Source of the DNA: Chromera velia
Lineage: Eukaryota; Sar; Chromeraceae
NCBI GenBank assembly: GCA_018398765.1
Contig: JAHBMJ010002745.1
Coordinates: 1-16,310 of the forward strand
Direction of reading: 5' to 3'
DNA length: 16,310 nucleotides
Both the position numbers and the translations under genes were made by a program. Positions 1-7,700 of the stretch are shown piece after piece (within the stretch, counting starts at the first letter, position 1; every line of letters starts with the position of its first letter). A model generated the notes under the pieces. That model was not told the origin of the DNA, ran no database searches, and saw nothing but the letters and a program-made list of their open reading frames with translations.

Positions 1-960
1 AGTTTCTTTTCTTGCTCTTTAAGAATAGCGGCTCCCTTTTTCACAGTTTGCTCTGCCTCATATTATCGAATGAATGCAGGGCAGTCGCAGTCTTCAACTT
101 TGATCAACCACAATTTGTTTGGGCATCCTTCATAGGTGAGGGAGTATTGTACCTTCTGTCTTTCTCTCTCTCTCTCTTTTTTTTTTTTTCTTTTGACCAC
201 TTCTCTCACTTTGTGGACAGATTTTTTTTTTTTTTTTGAGTCTGTCTAGTCTTGAAGAACGCGTACATTTCAAACGCATGCAAGTCAAACAAAAAGTCGT
301 GTCTCATCGAAGAAGAGATGTGAAATTCGGTTTTCCTGATTCTCTGTAAATCAAACAAAAAAAAGAAACGAGTCTTTCATTCGCCTTTGATTTAGAGAGG
401 TAAAGGAATGGCCTTCAAGGACGGGTTTCCTGTTGTCAGCTGCTGCCAGACGTGTTCGTGTACCATGATTCACCGCACGTCTGCTGTCCATCATTGCAGG
501 TACGACCATACTGTGACCGAAGAGACAAAGAGTTCTACCCTTTGTCAGTTCAAATAGATGTGTATGACTGCTTTCGTTTAGTCCTTCTTATTGTTTTTCT
601 TCCTTTTCTCTCCCTTTCTCTTCTCCCCTTTTTCTGTTTCTCTCCGTGGTCTTCAGTGTTCCTTGCTCTTTCCGGCCTTCCTTCTCTACATTTTTTTTTT
701 TCATGTTAACGTCTGTTTTTTCTGAGAGTGAAAGGCGTAAATCGATTTACTTTCAAGTCCCTTTTTAGTTTTCTACATGCTGGTCTCCCATATCGTTTGT
801 TGCCACAATATATGCATTCGCAGCCTGGTGGCAAAGGGCACGTACTGGTCACTTACGTGAGGGGTCGAGCCTCCGCATCTCTTGCAAGTTGCTTTTGCGG
901 ACACTGGGAGAGAAAAAACGACTTGATGAAGTGAGAGAGGTAGGGTTCCGTTAAAGAGCG
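1..960. other. Gene-free stretch with pyrimidine and oligo-T tracts
   Basis: I see no conserved protein or RNA here. The short open frames are built from C/T-rich runs (about 160-238 and 590-705, each ending in a poly-T stretch) and give Phe/Leu/Ser-rich low-complexity peptides with no family signature. Two short A-rich segments at about 285-300 and 346-366 both carry a tcaaacaaaaa core, roughly 64 bases apart, and may be worn repeat units. The start of the window may hold untranslated sequence of a gene lying to the left, but nothing shows this directly. Confidence 0.5.
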
Positions 961-964
961 AAAA

Positions 965-1330
965 GAGAAGGGAGAATCCGAATTCAAAGAAAGACAAAAG
1001 GGTTTGTTTAGCAGCTGTAAAAGAAAGATTTGTGCAGCAGAGTGAAATTCCGAACTTGCTGAGGGGAAAGATGGTATGATTTGCAGAAAGATCTCCTTCA
1101 CAAAAGGAAAGAAAGAGAAGCAATCCAAATTCGAATAAAGAAAGAGTTATGTGTATTTGTCTCGTATGTGCAGGTAGACTGCTCGTATACACGAAGACGG
1201 CAAGCGAAAAAAGTAAGTCACACAGGGATGGAAGTAGTCGAATTTTCTTTTTACTTCGCAGGAAAGTCTAAGTCACACAACGCACGAACGTTTCGTAATA
1301 TGTTTTACCTTTCGCAGAAGGATAAAGATA
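965..1330. repeat. Degenerate leading part of the repeat tract
   Basis: Related cores recur at 978 (ccgaatt), 1050 (ccgaact), 1125 (ccaaatt), 1238 (tcgaatt) and then 1333 (tcaaatt). Several are preceded by GA-rich gagaag-like sequence, as in the regular array that follows. Spacings are 72, 75, 113 and 95 bases, so this looks like older, diverged copies of the 79-bp unit. The first spacings are multiples of three, which explains why a minus-strand frame here shows a recurring Phe-Glu-Phe-Gly pattern. I read that pattern as a by-product of the repeats and not as a protein. Resemblance is by eye only. Confidence 0.45.
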
Positions 1331-1696
1331 AGTCAAATTTACCATCAGGTAGAATGCGTGAAATTCACAAAAAGGGCAGGGCTTCGCCGTTCACAGAGAA
1401 ACGAAGAGAAGTCAAATTCACTGTTAGGTAGAATGCGTAAAATTCATAAAAAGGGCAGGGCTTCGCTGTTCACAGAGAAACGAGGAGAAGTCAAATTCAC
1501 TGTCAGGTAGAATGTGTAAAATTCATAAAAAGGGTAGGGCTTCGCTGTTCACAGAGAAATGAAGAGAAGTCAAATTCACTGTCAGGTAGAATACGTGAAA
1601 TTCCCAAAAAGGGCAGGGCTTCGCCGTTCACAGAGAAACGAAGAGAAGTCAAATTCACTGTCAGATACAATGCGTGAAATTCGCAAAAAGGGCAGG
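1331..1696. repeat. 79-bp tandem repeat array, about 4.6 copies
   Basis: The string agtcaaatt recurs at 1331, 1410, 1489, 1568 and 1647, exactly 79 bases apart each time. Each unit runs through a gtagaatgcgtgaaattc-like part, an aaaagggcagggcttcg part and a cacagagaaacgaagag part, with only a few substitutions per copy. The last copy breaks off near 1696 after gggcagg. Units abut directly with no unique spacer, so this is a satellite-like array and not a CRISPR. As 79 is not a multiple of three, it does not encode a protein repeat. Near-identity between copies points to recent amplification or homogenisation. Confidence 0.92.
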
Positions 1697-1712
1697 AAAA
1701 GGCGGTACAGTC

Positions 1713-1823
1713 AGAAATTTTAGTAGCGCTTTGCAGTGTGGTCCTGTCTGATGTCGATTTATGACAGAGAACAGAAAGTGGGGTTCCGTTAGAAATTCCA
1801 GCAGCGCTTCGCGATGTGGTCCT
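1713..1823. repeat. Imperfect direct repeat, 78-base spacing
   Basis: A segment of about 33 bases beginning agaaatt and ending tgtggtcct is present at 1713-1745 and again at 1791-1823, with a handful of mismatches. The spacing of 78 bases is nearly that of the array just upstream, and the sequence between the copies also contains a cagagaac string like that of the 79-bp unit. It may be a sister repeat from the same expansion process. The phrase ggttccgtta before the second copy also appears near 944-953. Confidence 0.6.
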
Positions 1824-1829
1824 ACTTCT

Positions 1830-2078
1830 TCTCCTTGTAGGTACAGGATACCAAAGGGACCGCCAAGTTGAGGGCGTACAAGTTGAGGTTTGAGTTGATG
1901 GCTCGTAGGTGTGGGCTCCTGTAGTATGCGTGTAGATGATCACAGCGTTCTGGTTTCCTCTGGGTAAACCTTCTCTAGGCGAAGAAGGTGGTCTGCGTTG
2001 TTTGCAGAATAGTTGTTGTTCGGCAGAGAAGGTTGGTCTCCGTTTGCTCAGCTCTTTGATCTTGTTGATCTCAAGCTA
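1830..2078 (-). mobile_element. Possible internal remnant of an LTR retrotransposon
   Basis: If the primer-binding site and LTR to the right are real, this stretch is the beginning of the internal region read on the minus strand. The longest minus-strand frame covering part of it (1503-1943) is Ser/Thr/Arg-rich and shows no gag zinc knuckle, protease, reverse transcriptase or integrase motif. It also runs into the 79-bp repeat array, so it is unlikely to be an intact gag gene. The element is truncated or rearranged: no second LTR is visible in the window. Confidence 0.25.
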
Positions 2079-2088
2079 GGCGTCACCA
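2079..2088 (-). other. Candidate tRNA primer-binding site
   Basis: Read on the minus strand this is TGGTGACGCC, which would pair with a tRNA 3' end GGCGUCACCA including the CCA tail. It lies 2 bases inside the proposed LTR edge (2091), the standard geometry for LTR retroelements that prime from a full tRNA 3' end. Ten paired bases is modest, and the next bases do not extend a normal tRNA T-arm, so the specific tRNA cannot be named. Confidence 0.4.
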
Positions 2089-2090
2089 TA

Positions 2091-2328
2091 TGTTAAGGTC
2101 TACTTAGAGGGGTTGGCGCTGGTGAGTGCTTGCAGAGGTTCAAGGGTCTTCAGGGCTTGATGTCGCTAGAGTGGTTCAGGTCGATCCCTAGTGACAGATT
2201 CGATTGATGTCAGGAGCATGGAGCTTTCTTACGATTCGGCGATCGATCTGATTTTATAGTAGTCTTCAAGAAAGTCTTTCGGAAGTTTTTCATGTGATTT
2301 TGCATGATCGAAATGTAACAGGCTAACA
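2091..2328 (-). mobile_element. Candidate LTR (minus-strand 5' LTR)
   Basis: The segment begins TGTTA (2091) and ends TAACA, either at 2320 or at 2328, giving a 230- or 238-bp unit with the short inverted TG...CA ends expected of LTRs. On the minus strand it holds a TATAAAA box (2258-2252), placed as expected for an LTR promoter, and it is followed after two bases by a candidate primer-binding site. No matching second LTR or target-site duplication is visible, so it may be a lone 5' end of a broken element. A chance combination of these signals remains possible. Confidence 0.4.
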
Positions 2329-2378
2329 TCTGTATGATACAAGACGTTCACGTCCTGCATCTTCTTTCTTTAATTCTT

Positions 2379-2455
2379 AAAAAAGAGGTAGCAAGGCTTA
2401 AACCTATGACCTCTTACTTATTAGTATTGTATGCTAACCATTAGGTCATGAAGGC
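2379..2455 (-). pseudogene. tRNA-Ile(AAU)-like pseudogene or tRNA-derived element
   Basis: On the minus strand positions 8-62 of a class I tRNA can be numbered without gaps. The A-box-like D arm TGACCTAATGGTTAGC starts at 2448. Next comes a seven-base loop CTAATAA with T33, anticodon AAT and A37, then a canonical variable loop AGGTC, then the B-box-like GGTTTAAGCC at 2404-2395. The distance from position 8 to position 52 is 44 bases, as in real tRNAs, and six T residues (2384-2379) follow as a pol III stop. However, the anticodon stem has only one pair, the D stem is mismatched and the acceptor halves do not pair, so it is not a functional tRNA. It could be a decayed gene or the head of a SINE. 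Confidence 0.5.
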
Positions 2456-3169
2456 GAGTGATGCGCACGATTCTCTTTTGCTCAGTTTTACTTTAAACCA
2501 CAATCAATTCATTTAATTTCTATTTTCTTTCTAGCTGTGCTTAAGTAGCGCATAGCACCCTCGTCTGAGGCTCCTCACACTGTTTACGACACTATTTACT
2601 GTGTTTTTCAACAGTTCAAAGGTTTTTCAAATTTTAATGTTACATTTTTGTGGCTTAGACTTTCATGCAAGCTAATATGGCTCGTATATTGTATGACTAT
2701 ATCAAACTATATTAATGGCAGGATCAAACTCTAAGTCAATCTTTTTTTTGAAAATCAAATTTTAATTTGCAAACAATTTATAACAATTTGATACATTCTT
2801 TCGTTACTCAAATATATGCAATCCGACTCTAACAAAATCTGATACACTGAGTTTTTTTTTTGGTATAGTTTTTTTTACTCTGGTCGTCCATTTCTGTACA
2901 CGTACTACACCACTACTCCACATTTCTAGCCATATTTGCCTCTAGAATTGCCAGCCTGAGCTAGGGGGGAGGGGGAATTTTGCCTACACATTTGCTTCTG
3001 TCTAGGCTTCTGTACTGCTCTGCTTGCGTGGGCCCGGCCATAAGCCTGCATGCACCCACAATCTCGAATGCTGTTCTGTTTGGTTACTTATCTGTCCTCC
3101 TTTTCGTCCAGTCGTTCGCGTCCTTCTCCCGCCCGTGTCCCCCTCCCAGGAATCAGTGGTGGCACGGCT
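2456..3169. other. AT-rich stretch and 3' flank of the AlaX gene
   Basis: About 2500-2880 is AT-rich with oligo-T runs and no open frame of note. 2940-3169 returns to higher GC and is the downstream flank of the minus-strand gene ending at 3170, probably including its 3' untranslated region. Plus-strand frames entering the gene from here are antisense to it. No RNA gene or clear transposon end was seen. Confidence 0.4.
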
Positions 3170-4111
3170 TTACGTCATGAGGGCCGCAACAATCTCGTAA
3201 GATACTCTCATATTCGACTTCTTCTTCTGCAGGGTCTTTATCACCAGGCGCAACTGGCCGCGCTCTGTAATGTTCTCAAGGGATGCTACATGCGTTCCCC
3301 CACAGGGACACTCGACACCTCCAATGCTCACATAACGGGCAGTGGCAGAAGTCAACAGCGGACCGGCTGCCGACTGCTTCTCTCCTGTCTCCTCTTTCTT
3401 TCTTTGTTCCAACCGAACCCTCACAGCGTCTCCGGATCGGATCAGCTCGTCAACCGCTGCCTGGATTTTTTGGATCATTTGGGACTTTTCCTCTGGGGAA
3501 GAAGGGATGTCAGCTCCTTCCTTAGAGAGGGCGTACTCAACATACGCGCCCTCAGGGAAGTGAAATCCTTTTCCAGGACTCCATCCCTTCACTCCTGCTC
3601 TCAACACTCCTGCATCGAGTAAGTGTCCAGCGGAGTGAAGCCGGGCATTTGCCTTCCGGGACTCCACGTCCACCTGCTGCCTCGCGATGACTGTGTCCTT
3701 TGTCAAAGCAGGACCAGAAGAAGAAGGAGAAGAAGAAAGCAATTCCAAAACCACATGCCCCCCATCGGGGAGGTCTTTGTTGATGATAGTGGTGTTCTTC
3801 ACCTCCGCACTCTTTTCAGCCGTCTCACCGTCTCCGTCCCCCTGCATACGGAAGAATATTCTACCGACATCTCCGGGCTGCCCCCCCCCCTGAGGATGGA
3901 AAAGGGATTTCTCTAGAATTATACGCTGCCCCCCCTCGTCTACGTGGAGAACCCTGGACGGCTCTGCGTATTCAGTCTCATCGAACTTCCGGTGAAAGTA
4001 GAGGAGCGAGGTCGGAGGAAGAAGACGAGTCTCGTCGACAGGGGGTGACGGGGAGGACGTTGAAACATCGGGGGATGGAGATGTGTCCCCTGTTTGCACA
4101 GAAGCTGCCAT
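3170..4111 (-). CDS. AlaX-type alanyl-tRNA editing hydrolase
   Basis: A single-exon gene for 313 residues. The family hydrolyses tRNA-Ala wrongly charged with serine or glycine, in trans, using the editing domain shared with alanyl-tRNA synthetase. Visible family marks: the HPQGGGQPGD loop at residues 72-81, the HSAGH zinc motif (His159, His163) and CPCGGTH (Cys270, His274), which together give the HxxxH...CxxxH metal site; KGFHFPEGAYVEY at 181-193 is also typical. Residues 8-30 are Ser/Pro-rich and probably disordered, and a Lys/Glu-rich insert follows at about 235-248. No separate aminoacylation domain is present, so it is a free-standing editor. I start at the ATG at 4111 (context actcATGG): the frame is open to 4264, but the only upstream start-like codon is a GTG at 4213, not expected to serve in a eukaryote. 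If an upstream exon were spliced in, the basic in-frame stretch before 4111 could form part of an organelle presequence; that is inference. Confidence 0.88.
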   Translation of the reverse strand: MAASVQTGDTSPSPDVSTSSPSPPVDETRLLPPTSLLYFHRKFDETEYAEPSRVLHVDEGGQRIILEKSLFHPQGGGQPGDVGRIFFRMQGDGDGETAEKSAEVKNTTIINKDLPDGGHVVLELLSSSPSSSGPALTKDTVIARQQVDVESRKANARLHSAGHLLDAGVLRAGVKGWSPGKGFHFPEGAYVEYALSKEGADIPSSPEEKSQMIQKIQAAVDELIRSGDAVRVRLEQRKKEETGEKQSAAGPLLTSATARYVSIGGVECPCGGTHVASLENITERGQLRLVIKTLQKKKSNMRVSYEIVAALMT

Positions 4112-4791
4112 GAGTTTCTGGTCTTTTGCTCCCAGTTGATTGGTCAACTTTCTTGCACAGGCAGTCAAAGGGTGTGGAGATTGCAGGAGACGGAGACGGC
4201 AAAGCAATGCCACTCGGATCAGAATGCCGTCCGAAATGTCGACTGTCTGAAAATGGTGACCTCATTCAAAGCTGGAAAATTTCCAAGGGCCACATATCAA
4301 TATGTACAGGACAGCAGAAATCAGAATCCAGCAGTGAAGAAATGGCGGATGTAGAAAAGAGAGCTAGAGTTTTCTGTTGCTTCGGATTCAGCAACCGAGC
4401 TTGCTTGGCTCGGAAGGGCTCCATTTATCGGACCGTCACGCTCTCGAAGGCCCCGGAAAGATGCTGATTACTGCTTTTTTCCGAAGTCAAAAAACTTTCC
4501 GGGCCCAATCGCACTGACCTGGGCTGCGATTGCGTGCGTCAGTCTGTATAATTTTTCTGCACAAGAATTGGCGTGACAGACTTCCTGTCTGCGTAGAGTC
4601 TCACAAACTGTTCCCCTTGTCCACGTGTCAGTAGGTAAGACTTTGAAGATTCGCACAGCATCTGTCTGCCAGGGCCTTTCTGACAGTCGAAGAGTCGCAG
4701 CCTGAGACAATCGGGGCGATCAGGCTTCTCTTCCTTTCTGGAGCTTCCAATCCCACGTACTTGCCTTTCCAGAGAACCTAGTCCAGGAAAG
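4112..4791. promoter_or_regulatory. Shared upstream region of two divergent genes
   Basis: These 680 bases separate the start codons of the minus-strand AlaX gene and the plus-strand dehydrogenase gene, so both promoters must lie here unless upstream exons exist. A tataattttt string at 4548-4557 could serve the plus-strand gene. Around 4535-4600 several cagtctg/gacagac strings occur on both strands. A good plus-strand donor AG/GTAAGA at 4635 and a good acceptor ttgcctttccag ending at 4772 would remove 138 bases from the 5' leader, ending 19 bases before the ATG; this is a possibility, not shown. A minus-strand frame starting with ATG at 4265 would act as an upstream frame overlapping the AlaX start if transcription begins above it. 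Confidence 0.5.
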
Positions 4792-7700
4792 ATGGTTCGC
4801 TTCGCTGCTGCGGCTGCGGGCGTTCCGATTCTCTTTGGCCTGTCATCTGGGGCTCGCTTCAGTGGCTCCCTCGCTGCTGTGGGAGGATCCCTCTCGTCAG
4901 ATACTGACAAGTTTCTTCTGGCAGAGAAGGAGAGAGGAAGACGAAGAATTTCTGAAGAAGACCTCTTTGAAAAGAGGCAAAACAGCGCAAGGGCTCTTGC
5001 TGCGGTTGGAGGCTCTCTCTCTGCAGAGACTGCGGACTTCCTCCCTTCCCCTGAGTCCACTCATGTGCCTCAGCCGCTGCAGATCTCTGCGGAGGAAGCC
5101 AGGGCAAACCTGGCGGCAGTCTCAGGCTCGATGCCTGCAGAGAGAGAGGCTCAGTCCCTCCCCATCTCTGACAGTAGAAGAAGACGGAGAAGATCAAGAA
5201 GAGAACAGAAGACACAGAAACAAGAAAGGTTTTCTTCCGGCCTCGCTGCAGTTGCCGGGGGTCTGTCTTCAGATGCCCTCATCCCCCCTCCCTCCGGGAA
5301 TGCCAATATCCCCTCAATGGCCCCTCCTTGTCCCGTAGCCCGGGTTGCAGTTGGAGGCTCCCTGCCCTCTGACCTCGCAGCAATCATTCCTTCAGTTCCA
5401 AGGGACGAGAGGCTGTGGTTGAAGAACTCCTCATCTTCCCAAGAGACCCCTTCTGGCTCCCTCCTCCGCCTGGCTGCAGTGTCCGGCTCCCTGCCTGCAG
5501 GTGCTGTTGCTCTCCTTCCCGAGGGCTCCAAACAAGAACAGCAGGAGCGACCGCTGTCACCACAAATCGAAAAAGCTCAACAACCCCCTGTCAGACAACT
5601 GAGAGACGATCCGAGCCCCCGATGGATTCGTTCTCTTGCTGCCGTCTCTGGCTCCCTCCCTGCTCTCAGGGGAGGAGGAAGCATCAGTAACCTAGGCGCC
5701 CGCCCTCTGGCTTCCATCCAGGGTTTGCGTCTGGGTCTCCCCAGAATTCCTGTGGCAACAACTGCCCTCCCGTCGTCTTCCTCTCAGCAGCGTTCCCTCT
5801 CATCCATGGCGGCGGTGGGGGGACACCTGCCTTCCGGGACCGCCGCCTCCCTGCAGCGCCCTCCCCTTCCCGTTGCTGCTGCACTGCCTAGTTCCTCGAA
5901 GGGAGCAGAGGAGGGGAAAAGCTCGGGGGGCGGGCCCAAGAAGCTCGCGAAGTTCTTCAAGAAGGCCGTGATTGACTTCACGGCAAAGAAACTTGAAGGC
6001 AAGCCCCACGCTCAGCTGCTTCTCTGTCTGTATGCATATGCAGTCCTCTTCCGTCTCGTTAGCGGGAGTCTGACGTGGCTGTGGAACGGTTTCCTGCGCC
6101 CGTCCATGAATTGGGCCCCGTACGCGGGCACGTGGGCAGTTGTCACAGGTGCCTCTCAAGGCATCGGGGCATCTTATGCGACCGCCCTGGCAAAGAGGGG
6201 GGTGAACGTTGCGTTGGTGGCGAGGAACGAGGACAACCTCCGTGAGGTGGCGAAGGAGTGCGAAGCCCTGGGGGTGGAGGCGAAGATTCTTTCTTTGGAC
6301 CTCCATGAGGGGGAGCCGGAGTCGATCGTGAGGAGCATGCGGGCGTTCGTGAAGACGTTGCCTGGAGAGGTCACTGTGTTGATCAACAATGCAGGTAAGG
6401 GGGGAGGGTTTGTTTGTTTGTTTATGAGTTGGAGAAAGCAGGAGACCCGGGGGTCTGTCTAGACTTGCGGGAATCCGAGGCCGCCTTCTCCATTCTTTAT
6501 TTATGTTGCTTCACAGTGTGGTGCGAGAGAGCAACCAACCAAGCTTTCTCACGCGAGATGGAACGGGAATGACGAAAAGAATGGGTAAGGGCGGCTTGGA
6601 GTTTTGCCTCGGTGTTTGTCACTGTCCGGAAGAGAAGAGCCGCGAACATCCTGTGTGAGATGCGTGCCTTTATCTGCCTCTCGAGTCTCTGTAACAATGG
6701 GATAGATAGACTGCCCTTCAGTGATGGTCAACCATCTCTTTTCGCTTCCAACATTTTTCATGCGATGCATGTGAGTATGGTTTGTCCTCCATATGCTCCT
6801 CGGTTTTTTTGTTTACCTGTTTGATGACCGACAAATGATGCTGCAGGTGGATTCAGCCCCTCTTCGAGGACCGTGGAGGAGGAAGTGAACGCACATGTGG
6901 CTGCGTCCCTTCCTCAAGAGGGCCCCTCCTCCGATTCCTCCTCAGAGGAAGCCTCTGCCTCCCCCCGTGTGAAGTTGATGGAGATCGAGGCCCCATCTGA
7001 CTTCGCCAAGAGCCCCGTAGAGTTCCAAACAGAAACCGCAACTTTCAACACGATCCCCCCTATCCTCTGCACACGGGCGGTGCTCCCCACTATGTTGGAA
7101 CAGATCGAGAAGGAGAGAGAGCGGGAGTGTGAGAATAGCGAGAAGGGGACGGCTTGTCTTGTGGTTGGAAAGTTGAAGGAAATTCTGGGATTGAGACGGC
7201 GTCGTTTCGTCTTGAACATTTCGTCCATCGCCTCGTTTATGAACTTTGGAATCACCGGCTTCGCAGAATACGCAGCTGCCAAAGCTTTCGTGAACAGGTA
7301 CGTCGGGGCGGCTGCTTCAAAGTTCACACTGAGGGGGGCATTTTGTGAATATGCGTAGTTTTTTCTGCTCTTCTATCCGCTGCTTTTGGAGACTGACGCA
7401 TACGGCCTGAGTGTCTGTTACCCTCTCGTGCAACTGTAAGTTCGTCTGCTTGAAAGCGTGCTTGGGCTTTCACGGTGACGTCCTGATGAATGAAGGAGAA
7501 AGAAGAAAGGAAGAAACAACGGACAAGCAGCGAACGAAAGAAAGAAGGAAAGCAGGAACGCGTGCCTATGATATTTTGATCCCGTGTCCCTCCCACCTCC
7601 TGCAGCTGGAGCACCTCCGCCAACGACTGGGGCAGCCCGAAGGGCATTCAGTTCCAGTCCGTCCTCCCGGGGGCCGTGCGCACTCCTCTGAACCCCTTCA

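Noticed and set aside
773-1192. 139-codon minus-strand frame with recurring FEFG
   Set aside because: The recurrence comes from degenerate 72-75-bp DNA repeats; the peptide is low in complexity and its upstream part runs into unrelated sequence.
1331-1696. CRISPR array
   Set aside because: The 79-bp units are contiguous without unique spacers, and the window is eukaryotic.
3050-3622. 190-codon plus-strand open frame
   Set aside because: It is antisense to the AlaX gene, whose residues and motifs are clearly conserved; the plus-strand reading is Ser/Leu-rich with no family signature.
4211-4213. GTG as start of the AlaX gene
   Set aside because: A non-ATG start is not expected in a nuclear gene; the ATG at 4111 has a good context and leaves the whole conserved domain intact.
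4539-5531. Minus-strand frames with repeated REPPTAAR-like peptides
   Set aside because: They are the antisense mirror of the LAAVxGSLP codons (several repeats lie in the same relative frame), so they follow from the plus-strand repeat and need no separate gene.
5800-6306. 168-codon minus-strand frame
   Set aside because: Antisense to the anchor and NADP-binding part of the dehydrogenase; no recognisable domain.
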